A stretch of DNA of 64,000 nucleotides from Dysgonomonas gadei ATCC BAA-286 (lineage in GTDB: Bacteria > Bacteroidota > Bacteroidia > Bacteroidales > Dysgonomonadaceae), in assembly GCF_000213555.1 (NCBI RefSeq), contig NZ_GL891987.1, forward strand, positions 86,660 to 150,659. Reading direction: 5' to 3'. Below, one piece after another: positions 16,687 to 25,758 of the stretch (position 1 is the first letter of the stretch; each line of letters opens with the position of its first letter). The notes beneath the pieces are model-generated. The model did not search any database and was not told the DNA's origin. It saw only the letters and a list, made by a program, of their open reading frames with translations. The position numbers and the translations under genes were made by a program.

Positions 16687-17328
16687 ATGAAAAAAATAGT
16701 ATTCACAATAGCCTTTATTATAACGAGCGTAATCTCTCTTCCGGCACAGGAAATAGGCAGTATATTCCTTACCATGCCTGAGAATATTATCTTCGGCCTG
16801 GAGGCTGCCCAGAAAGATTTGCTTATTTCTAATCCGGGCGATACAACAGAAATAAAAATTGACAGGGAAACATACGGAGAAGTAAAGAGACTGGCTATGT
16901 CGTCCGATTTTATTTCATTACAGACCTCGGAAGTGGGTACAACACAGATAAAGCTGCTACCGTTGATAAACGATTCCAAGATCGTATGTGTTGTAAAAAC
17001 CGTATGCGGAAAGGATAGCCTTTGCGATAGCCAGATACAGTTCTATACAACGAAATGGCTACCGATCAATCAGGGAGACCTGTTTCCGAAAAGAGATAAA
17101 AACTGGTTTATAAAAGCCGATGCAGACCGGGATACACAGGATTTTAAGAATGCTTATGCGGCGCTGGATATGAATCCGATGAAGATAACCTTGTCTCCTG
17201 CCGATAATTCTTTGACACTGGTATATGAAATTAAAAAGTATCTGTCGGAAGAAGATTATAAGAAGATAGAGCCATATCTGACAGAGGAACCTAAGATATT
17301 TAATTGGGATAAGTCGTCGTATAAATAG
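16687..17328 (+). CDS. DUF3256 family secreted protein
   Basis: A 213-residue protein with a cleavable signal peptide (MKKIVFTIAFIITSVISLPAQE). The mature part (IGSIFLTMPENIIFGLEAAQKDLL, VVKTVCGKDSLCDSQIQFYTTKW) matches the Bacteroidales-specific DUF3256 family of unknown function, probably periplasmic. Two cysteines in CGKDSLC could form a disulfide. It ends 24 bp before a strong hairpin that can terminate transcription from both sides. Confidence 0.8.
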   Translation: MKKIVFTIAFIITSVISLPAQEIGSIFLTMPENIIFGLEAAQKDLLISNPGDTTEIKIDRETYGEVKRLAMSSDFISLQTSEVGTTQIKLLPLINDSKIVCVVKTVCGKDSLCDSQIQFYTTKWLPINQGDLFPKRDKNWFIKADADRDTQDFKNAYAALDMNPMKITLSPADNSLTLVYEIKKYLSEEDYKKIEPYLTEEPKIFNWDKSSYK

Positions 17329-17352
17329 GAAGCGGCTAACGAAGAAGCATTT

Positions 17353-17394
17353 AATAAAGAGGGCGGATATATCAAAATATCTGCCCTCTTTATT
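17353..17394. terminator. Bidirectional terminator between DUF3256 and the acetyltransferase gene
   Basis: An 18 bp stem with one mismatch: left arm 17353-17370, right arm 17377-17394, six-base loop. The arms start and end with A/T runs (AATAAAG, CTTTATT), so it can act on both convergent genes. Confidence 0.85.
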
Positions 17395-17412
17395 TGTAAT
17401 CCGGAATACTTA

Positions 17413-17697
17413 TCACTCATTTCCCGCCACGATATCCTCATACTCAGGATGACGTTGTATATATGCTTTTGTATAAGGGCAGATTGGACGTACCTTATAG
17501 CCGTTGTCCCGGATATAATCGAGTAATGTCCTGGTCAGAGCGCCTGCAATACCCCGCCCTTCCAGTTGAGGGGGAACTTCGGTATGCGTCACCAGAAAAA
17601 CATTATCCCTCTTCCTGTAATCTACAAGAGACAAGAGGCCTTCCACTTCTGTTTCGAAGCGGCTTTTTTCTTCGTTATGTATGATGTTATATTCCAT
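17413..17697 (-). CDS. Small GNAT-type N-acetyltransferase (YjdJ-like)
   Basis: A 94-residue protein of the short GNAT class. It shows the core EVPPQLEGRGIAGALTRTLLDY, containing the acetyl-CoA pyrophosphate-binding pattern (Q/R)xxGx(G/A), and ends with IQRHPEYEDIV. Such small GNATs are common but their substrates are unknown. It is downstream of the LEA-like lipoprotein gene (52 bp) on the same strand and upstream of the shared terminator. Confidence 0.82.
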   Translation of the reverse strand: MEYNIIHNEEKSRFETEVEGLLSLVDYRKRDNVFLVTHTEVPPQLEGRGIAGALTRTLLDYIRDNGYKVRPICPYTKAYIQRHPEYEDIVAGNE

Positions 17698-17749
17698 GAC
17701 TATAATTTTTTATAATTACATATATTGCTGACCGATTGTAGCCAACAGA

Positions 17750-18334
17750 TTAATTTCCTCCGAAGCTGAAGTTTACAGGTATATACATCGGTGATGCCAC
17801 AGGAGTATTGCCGATCATAAATGTCGGTTTGAGCTGTAGTGATACATTCGATTTCTTAGAACCGATACCCAGAAAGTTTTTGGCAATCTCTGTTACAGCG
17901 TCTTTCGAGTTATTCTTCATCAATTTCGCCAGATCTACACCGATAGTAAGCGGCAATGTCTGGGTCTGTCCCGAGGCAATATTCAGGGTCTGGTTAATAG
18001 AACCGGTAGTAAACTCGATATCATCCACACTGACGATATATTGCAGGCCATGTAGCAACGCAGCCGATTCATTCGGGTTCTTCACATTTACGTTCAATGT
18101 AAAATTGAGCGGAATAGAGGTCGCAGTTCCCGATAGAATGGAGGTTATCTTAGGAATAGATGTTACGGATAAGCCATTGGAAAGATTCATTCCGGATATG
18201 GTTAACCCCGTAATCGACTTATAACTGTATTCACAGTTTATCAGGTTATAAGTACTTCTTAATCCCTGTTGAACGCTGTCGCAACCAACCAGTGTAGTTA
18301 CAACCAATAATAATGCTAAAATTCTCTTTTTCAT
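17750..18334 (-). CDS. LEA type 2-like lipoprotein
   Basis: A 194-residue protein with a lipoprotein signal peptide (MKKRILALLLVVTTLVGC). The mature sequence has the pattern of the water-stress/LEA14 fold: LNFTLNVNVKNPNESAALLHGL, followed by a glycine/serine-rich beta stretch and PMYIPVNFSFGG. LEA-like proteins in bacteria are periplasmic or membrane-anchored and of unknown role. It begins 34 bp after the Smr-domain gene, so both are probably one transcript. Confidence 0.75.
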   Translation of the reverse strand: MKKRILALLLVVTTLVGCDSVQQGLRSTYNLINCEYSYKSITGLTISGMNLSNGLSVTSIPKITSILSGTATSIPLNFTLNVNVKNPNESAALLHGLQYIVSVDDIEFTTGSINQTLNIASGQTQTLPLTIGVDLAKLMKNNSKDAVTEIAKNFLGIGSKKSNVSLQLKPTFMIGNTPVASPMYIPVNFSFGGN

Positions 18335-18368
18335 TCTGATAAATTATTTAGTTTGTGTGTAGTTGATG

Positions 18369-19415
18369 CTATTTTATTGTGACCATTGTAGCCCCGTATC
18401 CGTATTCCCGGAAAGAAGCATCCTGATAATAAACCGATTTATAGTTTGAGTTTAATTCCTTTAGTACCGCATTTTTGAGAATGCCATCCCCTTTGCCATG
18501 GATAAAGACTATTTTCTGACCTTTGTTCCGTTTGTTTTCATCCATTACTTCCCTGAACTTCTTCAACTGATATTCCAGAATATCACCTGATGATAAACCG
18601 TTTGTATTATCTAAAAGTTCATCGGCATGCAAATCTATTTCGAGTACCGTGTTTTTTTCTTTCTTCACTATCGGTTGTATGCGCGGACGGCCCTCTTTCT
18701 GTTTCATGGCCGTTTCTATTTCCGCGGCCGAAATGACAAGTTCTTTTTCCGCAAGGTCGTGGCGGGCTATCGGGTATATAATCGCTTCGTCTTCGAAATA
18801 GTCGTTTTCTCTGAAACTATGGAGTTTGTAGAACTTCACGGTATCTATATGTACTTCGACGGAATATGCGTTCTTTAGAGCGAAAGGCTTTTCCTTCTTA
18901 TAGGCAAAGAACTGGAGGCAGATATGCTCGATATCGTTCAACTCCATTTTGTCGAATTCCTCGATGAACAGCTTTGTATTCGGCTCTATTACGTTTGCAT
19001 TCCGGCTTACCCATCCGTTGTCGCTCCTGCTCATATAATTGAAAGACAGATAGTAGTTGCTGTCATTTATAAGGTAGCATTCAAAAGCCGTTGTACTCAG
19101 GTTTTTTATATCTACAGGCAGGTAAGCAAGGAAAACCGATAATTGCTCTCCCTCTTTCGTCTCCTCCGTTTTATAATCCTCATATTTTTCTTCAACCTTG
19201 CCTATTACGGCTTTTTGCTGAACTTCAGCCGTTGGTTTCGATGTTTGTCTTACCTGTGCATCGTTGGCAGGTTCTATGACCACGCATTCGCGTATCAGCA
19301 CGGGAATGTCGAAGCCCTCGTCGTCTTCTACCAGGGCTATGTCTTTTCCCTGAAACCCTTTTACTACGCCGCCTCCTGTTGTGTTTAGAAAGCGGACCTT
19401 ATCTCCTGTTTTCAT
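18369..19415 (-). CDS. DUF2027/Smr-domain protein
   Basis: A 348-residue protein. The N-terminus (MKTGDKVRFLNTTGGGVVKGFQGKDIALVEDDEGFDIPV) is the DUF2027 module; the C-terminus is an Smr domain with the hallmarks EIDLHADELLD near residue 264 and FIHGKGDGILKNAV near 312. Smr domains occur in MutS2 and in stand-alone nucleases, where the histidine motifs relate to nuclease activity. The middle region is a beta-rich domain. The function in Bacteroidales is unknown. It is likely co-transcribed with the LEA-like lipoprotein. Confidence 0.85.
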   Translation of the reverse strand: MKTGDKVRFLNTTGGGVVKGFQGKDIALVEDDEGFDIPVLIRECVVIEPANDAQVRQTSKPTAEVQQKAVIGKVEEKYEDYKTEETKEGEQLSVFLAYLPVDIKNLSTTAFECYLINDSNYYLSFNYMSRSDNGWVSRNANVIEPNTKLFIEEFDKMELNDIEHICLQFFAYKKEKPFALKNAYSVEVHIDTVKFYKLHSFRENDYFEDEAIIYPIARHDLAEKELVISAAEIETAMKQKEGRPRIQPIVKKEKNTVLEIDLHADELLDNTNGLSSGDILEYQLKKFREVMDENKRNKGQKIVFIHGKGDGILKNAVLKELNSNYKSVYYQDASFREYGYGATMVTIK

Positions 19416-19548
19416 AAATCTTAATTATTCAATTTCACTAGTCGTTTTACATAACCCGGCATAATCAAAATAAATTCTGTTTCTGCTCTCGCTATTTAAA
19501 ACGTTCTTTTAAGCTCTCTTCCGGCTTTTTTATTCACACAAAGTTGCT

Positions 19549-19556
19549 TATTTTTG
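19549..19556 (+). promoter_or_regulatory. -7 box of queA
   Basis: TATTTTTG, an exact TAnnTTTG match, 19 bp upstream of the GTG at 19576. Confidence 0.6.
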
Positions 19557-19575
19557 TCGGATAAAAAAAACGAAA

Positions 19576-20805
19576 GTGGAAGTATCAATTTTCTGGGATA
19601 TACGAATTAACGATTACGATTATGGCTTACCCGACAGCCGCATTGCAAAGTACCCTCTGGTTAAACGGGACGAATCAAAACTTCTTGTATATAAGGAAGG
19701 AAAAATAACGGATGCCCGTTTCTGTAATTTAGCGGAGTATTTGCCGGACAATAGCCTGATGATTTTCAATAATACAAAAGTAATTCAGGCGCGGTTGCAT
19801 TTTCAAAAAATAACGGGCGCGCAAATTGAGATTTTCTGTTTAGAGCCTCATAGCCCCAATGATTATCAATTAAATTTCCAGCAAACACAGCGATGTTCAT
19901 GGGTTTGCCTGGTGGGTAATCTGAAAAAGTGGAAAGAAGGGGACCTTATAAAAGAACTGGTTGTAAATGGTGAACCTGTGATGTTCAAAGCTCGCAGGAT
20001 ACAGACCAACGGAGACTCCCATATCATAGAATTTGAGTGGGACAATACCGGTGTTACATTCTCCGAATTGCTCGAAGTAGCCGGGGAATTACCTATTCCA
20101 CCCTATCTGAACAGGGATACGGAAGAACAGGATAAAGAGACATATCAGACCATTTATTCGAAAATAGACGGCTCGGTAGCTGCTCCTACAGCAGGATTGC
20201 ATTTCACGCCGGAAGTCTTCGAATTATTAGGTAAGAGCGGAGTAAAGACGGCAGAGGTTACACTTCACGTGGGCGCAGGAACCTTCCGCCCTGTAAAAAC
20301 TGAGGAGGTGAAAGACCATGTGATGCATTCCGAGTTTATCTCGGTGAAAAGGGATGTAATAGAGCAGCTGCTAAATCATAAAGGAAAGGTAATTGCTGTG
20401 GGAACAACCTCTGTACGTACACTCGAAAGCTTGTATTACATTGGTGAACTACTGGAAAAAGATAACTCGTCCGGAGAGTTGAAAGTAACACAATGGCAAC
20501 CTTATAAAGCCTCTACTGAAAAAGAGCTTTCTGTAAAGGAATCCTTAACCAATATTCTTACATATCTGGATAAAAATAACCTGACATCGCTTATTGCCGA
20601 AACACAGATCATTATAGCACCGGGATATATTTATAAAATTGTCGATGGAATAATCACGAATTTCCATCAGCCAAAAAGCACGCTGCTTTTGCTGGTATCG
20701 GCATTTACGGGTGGAGATAACTGGAAGGCTATTTACAAACATGCACTGGATAATGACTACCGCTTTTTAAGTTATGGCGACAGTTCATTATTACTAAAAG
20801 AATAA
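19576..20805 (+). CDS. queA: S-adenosylmethionine:tRNA ribosyltransferase-isomerase (QueA family)
   Basis: A 409-residue protein with a GTG start placed by the -7 box at 19549. Conserved features are KYPLVKRDESKLLVY, MIFNNTKVIQARLHF, ELPIPPYLNR, GSVAAPTAGLHFTPE, LHVGAGTFRPV and VIAVGTTSVRTLES. QueA transfers the ribosyl part of SAM to 7-aminomethyl-deazaguanine at tRNA position 34 in queuosine synthesis. It is longer than classical QueA (~350 residues), as in the longer Bacteroidota version, so a paralogue with another role is possible. The ORF6N gene follows within 6 bp. Confidence 0.88.
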   Translation: MEVSIFWDIRINDYDYGLPDSRIAKYPLVKRDESKLLVYKEGKITDARFCNLAEYLPDNSLMIFNNTKVIQARLHFQKITGAQIEIFCLEPHSPNDYQLNFQQTQRCSWVCLVGNLKKWKEGDLIKELVVNGEPVMFKARRIQTNGDSHIIEFEWDNTGVTFSELLEVAGELPIPPYLNRDTEEQDKETYQTIYSKIDGSVAAPTAGLHFTPEVFELLGKSGVKTAEVTLHVGAGTFRPVKTEEVKDHVMHSEFISVKRDVIEQLLNHKGKVIAVGTTSVRTLESLYYIGELLEKDNSSGELKVTQWQPYKASTEKELSVKESLTNILTYLDKNNLTSLIAETQIIIAPGYIYKIVDGIITNFHQPKSTLLLLVSAFTGGDNWKAIYKHALDNDYRFLSYGDSSLLLKE

Positions 20806-20810
20806 TTGAT

Positions 20811-21374
20811 ATGATGGAACTATCGATAATACAAAGCAAGATATACGAGATACGAGGCTGTAAAGTGATGCTCGATTTTGATTTGGCGGAGATGTACGGA
20901 ACGGAAACAAAGCGCTTAAAAGAGGCTGTAAGGCGCAATATCAGAAGATTTCCATCTGACTTCATGTTCGAATTGTCAAAAGAAGAATATACCTCTTTGA
21001 GGTCGCAAATTGCGTCCTCAAATACAAGAGGGGGAACGCGATATATGCCGTTTGCATTTACGGAACAAGGAGTAGCAATGCTTTCTTCTGTACTTAACAG
21101 TAATGCCGCAATAGAAATAAACATCAATATCATGCGGGCCTTTGTCGCTGTACGCCAACTATTAACTAATCCTCCCATTAATGAAAGCAAGCAATTACAG
21201 GATGAAGTAAAAGAACTAAAAGCATATATTGAGGAAGTCTTTGCCGACTATAACGATATGCATGAAGATACACGGATGCAACTCGATCTTATCAATGAAA
21301 CATTAGCAGAACTTCAGACCAAGCATGTAAACAAACCTCGTAAGCCTGTAGGGTATATCAAACCGGAAGAATAA
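20811..21374 (+). CDS. ORF6N domain-containing protein
   Basis: A 187-residue protein. The N-terminal ~90 residues are an ORF6N (KilA-N-related) DNA-binding module: IYEIRGCKVMLDFDLAEMYGTETKRLKEAVRRN, RFPSDFMFEL, PFAFTEQGVAMLSSVL. The rest is a helical coiled-coil region (EVKELKAYIEEVFADYNDMHEDTRMQLDLINETLAEL). ORF6N proteins are known from phages and integrated elements, but stand-alone chromosomal copies are frequent in Bacteroidota. There are no phage genes next to it. It begins 6 bp after queA, so it rides on that transcript. Confidence 0.87.
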   Translation: MMELSIIQSKIYEIRGCKVMLDFDLAEMYGTETKRLKEAVRRNIRRFPSDFMFELSKEEYTSLRSQIASSNTRGGTRYMPFAFTEQGVAMLSSVLNSNAAIEININIMRAFVAVRQLLTNPPINESKQLQDEVKELKAYIEEVFADYNDMHEDTRMQLDLINETLAELQTKHVNKPRKPVGYIKPEE

Positions 21375-21566
21375 TTCCTCACATAAATTTGTTTTGCCTG
21401 CGAGTTGCTTATAGAGTTCAGATAAAACACGGTTTGCAAAATTGCGCTTGGGGTATTAATTAAAAGCTGAAATAACTGTTACTTTTTCTCCATCATTTTA
21501 TCTATACGTTACAGATAATAAGCCTGCTATCTGATGAAAGGTTACAATATAAAAAATAAGAAAAAG

Positions 21567-21582
21567 GTGTTACCTTTGTTAC
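21567..21582 (+). repeat. 16-mer promoter repeat, copy 1 (GTGTTACCTTTGTTAC), upstream of mltG
   Basis: Exact copy of a 16-mer also found at 32208, 41567 (minus strand), 50742 and 54109, with a one-base variant at 32132. It contains TACCTTTG at 21571-21578, an exact -7 box, 48 bp upstream of the mltG start, so here it probably is the mltG promoter. Confidence 0.65.
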
Positions 21583-21625
21583 CTTTTAACGACTGATGTG
21601 TTACTATTAAAAGAATAAAGCCGAA

Positions 21626-22645
21626 ATGAAAAAGAAGATTTTATATACTTTTATTATAATTGTGGTTATAGTCATAGCAGCCGGTGCATACGGATATAGT
21701 ATTATAAGCACAGGATTTAATATAGATAAGACCGTTTATCTCTATATAGATGAAAATAGAGATTACGATGCATTGCTGAAAGAGTTGAAAGATAGTGCGA
21801 AAGTAAAAAATATAAGTAATTTCGAGCTGTTGGCTTCCGTTATGGATTATAAAGGTAATTTAAAGACAGGGCGTTATGCTGTCAAACCGGATATGAATAT
21901 CCTCGATCTTATGCGCCACCTGCGTAGCGGGCATCAGACACCTTTGAATCTGAAATTTAACAATATACGGACAAAAGAAGATTTTGCTGAACGTATTTCC
22001 AATCAGTTGATGTTGGGCAAGGATGATCTGTTAGCAGCTCTAAATAATCCCGAAAAATGTAAAGATCTGGGCTTTACTACAGAGACGGTAGTTGCCATGT
22101 TTATTCCCAATACATATCAATTTTACTGGGATGTTACTCTCGATGAATTTCTTCGGAGGATGAAGACTGAATATAGTGATTTTTGGAATAAGAAACGGAT
22201 GGCGCAGGCAGAGGAATTAGGCCTGTCTCCGGTCGAAGTATCAACACTGGCTTCCATTGTTGAGGAAGAGTGTACTTTTGCCGATGAATATCCGGTTGTG
22301 GCAGGATTGTATCTTAACAGGCTCCGTTCGGGCCAGGCATTGCAGGCAGACCCTACGGTTAAGTTTGCAGTGGGTGATTTCAGCCTGCGCCGTATATTGA
22401 ACAAGCACCTTGAAGTAGATTCTCCATACAATACGTATATGCATACGGGTCTGCCTCCCGGCCCGATCCGGATACCTTCGATCAAAGGGATTGACAGTGT
22501 GCTTGATTATACAAAGAGCGACTATCTGTATATGTGTGCAAAAGAAGATTTCTCAGGACGTCATAATTTTGCCCGTACCTATGCTGAACATCAGAGGAAT
22601 GCGATTAAATACAGAAATGCATTGAATGCGAGAGGGATATATTGA
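21626..22645 (+). CDS. mltG: Endolytic transglycosylase MltG
   Basis: A 339-residue protein with one N-terminal membrane helix (ILYTFIIIVVIVIAAGAYGY) and a periplasmic YceG domain. The catalytic segment LASIVEEECTFADEYPVVAGLYLNRL near residue 210 carries the active-site glutamate, and SPYNTYMHTGLPPGPI is the family signature near 268. MltG cleaves nascent glycan strands and is thought to set peptidoglycan chain length. Expression probably comes from the promoter repeat at 21567. Confidence 0.93.
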   Translation: MKKKILYTFIIIVVIVIAAGAYGYSIISTGFNIDKTVYLYIDENRDYDALLKELKDSAKVKNISNFELLASVMDYKGNLKTGRYAVKPDMNILDLMRHLRSGHQTPLNLKFNNIRTKEDFAERISNQLMLGKDDLLAALNNPEKCKDLGFTTETVVAMFIPNTYQFYWDVTLDEFLRRMKTEYSDFWNKKRMAQAEELGLSPVEVSTLASIVEEECTFADEYPVVAGLYLNRLRSGQALQADPTVKFAVGDFSLRRILNKHLEVDSPYNTYMHTGLPPGPIRIPSIKGIDSVLDYTKSDYLYMCAKEDFSGRHNFARTYAEHQRNAIKYRNALNARGIY

Positions 22646-22707
22646 ACTGGGCGGTTGTTTTCTTTAGAGATTGCAGCTTATAACAGCTTTAAGATGAATT
22701 TCTAATA

Positions 22708-24723
22708 CTATTTTTTCGCCTTCAATTCATCTTCCAGTTTAATCACCTGATCGCGAAACTGGGCCGCTTCCAAAAACTCGAGTTTCTTAGCGGCAGCAGA
22801 CATCTGCTTGCGTGCTTTTTCGATCGCTTTTTTGAGTTCGTCTTTGGTCATATATTGTATTTTGTCTTCTGATGCTATCGCAATAGATGAATCCTGAGTA
22901 TACGATTTCACCGAGAATTGTTCCTCTTTACGTAGGCTGAATACAGAGGTACGCGCCTTGCGTATTTGCTGCGGGGTGATGCCGTGTTCTTTATTGTAAG
23001 CCATCTGTATCTCACGACGGCGATTGGTCTCGTTTATGGTCTTCTCCATGCTTTCCGTAATCTTATCCGCATAGAAGATCACTTTCCCGTTTACGTTACG
23101 GGCAGCACGCCCCACGGTCTGCGTCAGAGAGCGGTGAGAACGCAGGAAACCTTCCTTATCCGCATCCAGGATTGCAACAAGCGAGACTTCGGGCAGGTCG
23201 AGTCCTTCACGCAACAGGTTTACCCCTACCAATACATCGAACTCCCCGCTGCGTAGGTCATCCATTATCTGCACACGGTCCAGCGTATCCACATCGGAAT
23301 GGATATAGCTGCACTTCATCCCATTGTTTAGCAAATAGGCTGTTAATTCTTCTGCCATCCTCTTCGTCAACGTGGTGACAAGCGTACGCTCGTTCTTATC
23401 CACCCGTGTCTGTATTTCTTCCATCAGGTCGTCTATCTGGTTAAGACTTGGGCGAACGTCGATAGGAGGGTCGAGCAAGCCTGTAGGGCGTATCAATTGC
23501 TCAACGACTATACCTTCCGATTTCATCAGTTCATAATCGGCAGGAGTGGCGCTTACATATATCGTTTGAGGTACAAGCGATTCGAATTCTTCAAATTTCA
23601 GAGGCCTGTTATCCAGTGCCGCAGGCAAACGGAAACCATACTCTACTAGATTCTCTTTACGGGAGTGGTCTCCACCGTACATTGCCCGTATCTGGGGAAT
23701 GGTCACATGGCTCTCGTCTATTACGAGCATAAAATCCTCAGGGAAGAAGTCTAGCAGGCAGAACGGACGTGTACCCGGTTTACGGTTGTCGAAATAGCGG
23801 GAATAGTTTTCTATACCGGAGCAATGTCCTACTTCACGGATCATCTCCAGATCGTATGTTACACGTTCATAAAGCCGTTTTGCCTCCAGCTGCTTACCTA
23901 TCGACTGTAAAAAATCGACCTGACGTCCGAGGTCTATCTCTATTTCGGCAATAGCTCTCACCATACGGTCCTTAGTAGTTACGAAAAGGTTGGCAGGATA
24001 GATACGAAAATCGTCATACTTATCTATCTTGACTCCGCTCAGAGGATCGAGGCATTCTATACTCTCTATTTCATCCCCCCAGAATACTACCCTCACTATA
24101 GGGTCTCCATAGGCAAGAAACACATCGACCGTGTCGCCTTTCACCCTGAAATTTCCGGCTTTTGGCTCAATTTCATTACGGGAATACAGCGCACTCACCA
24201 ACGCACGCAAAAACACGTCACGCACAAGTTTTTGACCGACATGTATAGAGATAGTCGAATTCTCAAAGTCCTCCGGATTTCCCATGCCATAAAGGCAGGA
24301 AACGGATGATACCACTATAACATCGCGCCGGCCCGACAGCAAAGATGTAGTCGTTGCCAGCCGGAGTTTTTCTATTTCTTCGTTTATCGAAAGGTCTTTT
24401 TCTATATATGTATTTGTGGAAGGAATATATGCCTCGGGCTGATAATAATCATAATAAGAGACAAAATATTCGACTGCATTGTCAGGGAAAAAAGTCTTAA
24501 ACTCACTGTATAGCTGGGCTGCCAGAGTCTTGTTATGGCTAAGTACTAAAGTGGGCTTATTCACATTCTGGATAACATTGGCGACCGTAAAGGTTTTTCC
24601 GGAGCCTGTTACTCCAAGCAATGTTTGTGAAGGAAGATTCTGTAAAATGCCCTCCGACAGGGCCGCAATTGCAGCAGGCTGATCTCCGGTGGGGTTGTAG
24701 TAAGAAGTTAATTTGAAATCCAT
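22708..24723 (-). CDS. uvrB: Excinuclease ABC subunit B
   Basis: A 671-residue protein, the usual UvrB length. It shows Walker A GVTGSGKTF near residue 37, the beta-hairpin region YDYYQPEAYIP near 92, the DEAD-like VIDESHVTIPQ motif, helicase motifs VGVNLLREGLDLPEVSLVAILDADKEGFLRS and QTVGRAARN, and a C-terminal UVR domain (KKLEFLEAAQFRDQVIKLE). UvrB verifies damage and recruits UvrC after loading by UvrA. Start and -7 box (24746) agree. Confidence 0.97.
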   Translation of the reverse strand: MDFKLTSYYNPTGDQPAAIAALSEGILQNLPSQTLLGVTGSGKTFTVANVIQNVNKPTLVLSHNKTLAAQLYSEFKTFFPDNAVEYFVSYYDYYQPEAYIPSTNTYIEKDLSINEEIEKLRLATTTSLLSGRRDVIVVSSVSCLYGMGNPEDFENSTISIHVGQKLVRDVFLRALVSALYSRNEIEPKAGNFRVKGDTVDVFLAYGDPIVRVVFWGDEIESIECLDPLSGVKIDKYDDFRIYPANLFVTTKDRMVRAIAEIEIDLGRQVDFLQSIGKQLEAKRLYERVTYDLEMIREVGHCSGIENYSRYFDNRKPGTRPFCLLDFFPEDFMLVIDESHVTIPQIRAMYGGDHSRKENLVEYGFRLPAALDNRPLKFEEFESLVPQTIYVSATPADYELMKSEGIVVEQLIRPTGLLDPPIDVRPSLNQIDDLMEEIQTRVDKNERTLVTTLTKRMAEELTAYLLNNGMKCSYIHSDVDTLDRVQIMDDLRSGEFDVLVGVNLLREGLDLPEVSLVAILDADKEGFLRSHRSLTQTVGRAARNVNGKVIFYADKITESMEKTINETNRRREIQMAYNKEHGITPQQIRKARTSVFSLRKEEQFSVKSYTQDSSIAIASEDKIQYMTKDELKKAIEKARKQMSAAAKKLEFLEAAQFRDQVIKLEDELKAKK

Positions 24724-24745
24724 CGTTCTGTATCTTTCGGAATTC

Positions 24746-24753
24746 CAAAGGTA
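24746..24753 (-). promoter_or_regulatory. -7 box of uvrB
   Basis: CAAAGGTA on the plus strand reads TACCTTTG on the minus strand, 23 bp upstream of the uvrB ATG. Confidence 0.6.
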
Positions 24754-24831
24754 ATAAGAATTATGCAGTTATATATTGAAATAGTGCCTATTAACTATTT
24801 GGTGAAAATATGTACAATTTTATGAAAAAGC

Positions 24832-24865
24832 AAAGCAGGGGGTAATAATGATTACCCCCTGCTTT
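24832..24865 (-). terminator. Terminator of the outer membrane barrel gene
   Basis: A perfect 15 bp stem (24832-24846 with 24851-24865) with a four-base loop. Read on the minus strand it is followed by a T-rich stretch and lies just after the stop of the barrel gene at 24885. Confidence 0.85.
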
Positions 24866-24884
24866 TACAATTTGATTATTATTA

Positions 24885-25508
24885 TCAAAAAAAGTATCCT
24901 ATTGACAAAGAAATATTCCCCGACTTCATCTTACTGCCTTCTGCCTCATTGATATCGGCAAGGCCAATTTGATTATTCAGGCTCAACACAAGTTTATTTA
25001 TCTCTATACCGACTCCTATACCCACTCCATAGTCCCAGCGTTTCATATCAGAACCTTTCGAAAATATTTCTGTATCCTCTGCCTTGCCATTTATTTCCCC
25101 TTTTGCTTTGCCATACATATTATAGCTCAGATAAGGTCCTCCATATACAAATATCTTTTTATCGCCCAATCCGAATGAAGCTTTCAGGTTTACAGGCAAT
25201 TGCACGGAATTCAGCGTTATATGTCCATCCGACATCCCGAATGAATTCTCTTTTTTCAGGTTCGCTCCTCCGTTTGTATACATCAGTTCGGGCTGTATTG
25301 CAAATATATCTGATAATGAATACTCTATCATACCTCCGAAGTGATAACTTACCCTTGCCTTATACTGGTCCGCATTTATACCCTGATTATTCCCGCTTAC
25401 ATACAGATTCGAAAGGTTAGTTCCGGCTTTTACCCCGAAGCGGATTTGGGCACTCATAGTAATAGTTGCAAAACAAAGAACGATGGTAGTTAAAATTAGC
25501 TTTTTCAT
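24885..25508 (-). CDS. Outer membrane beta-barrel protein (PorT/OmpA-barrel type)
   Basis: A 207-residue protein with a cleavable signal peptide (MKKLILTTIVLCFATITMSAQ). The mature part alternates hydrophobic and polar residues as an eight-stranded barrel does: RFGVKAGTNLSNLYV at the start, FAIQPELMYTNGG in the middle, and SIGYFF with a terminal phenylalanine. Such proteins (OMP_b-brl_2 group) are numerous in Bacteroidota and mostly uncharacterized. It is a single-gene unit ending in a strong terminator. Confidence 0.85.
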   Translation of the reverse strand: MKKLILTTIVLCFATITMSAQIRFGVKAGTNLSNLYVSGNNQGINADQYKARVSYHFGGMIEYSLSDIFAIQPELMYTNGGANLKKENSFGMSDGHITLNSVQLPVNLKASFGLGDKKIFVYGGPYLSYNMYGKAKGEINGKAEDTEIFSKGSDMKRWDYGVGIGVGIEINKLVLSLNNQIGLADINEAEGSKMKSGNISLSIGYFF

Positions 25509-25731
25509 AATAATTGCTTTTATTGATTTAATATTTATTTGATTCCGATTATTTATACTGCGAAGATAAAGCGTGCCGGAAAGTGCTTTTGGAAAAAGAG
25601 ACGAAATGCTTTATATCGCATACCAAATGCAATATCCGGTATATCAGAGTCAAATAAATATTTTTGAGAGACTGTTTGTATCAGGAACCACTTCGTAGGA
25701 AAAACTTAAATATACTCTTAATTAAAAAATG

Positions 25732-25739
25732 TATTTTTG
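25732..25739 (+). promoter_or_regulatory. -7 box of plsC
   Basis: TATTTTTG, an exact TAnnTTTG match, 19 bp upstream of the ATG at 25759. It argues against the in-frame start at 25729. Confidence 0.6.
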
Positions 25740-25758
25740 CATATTGAACCAGAATATC

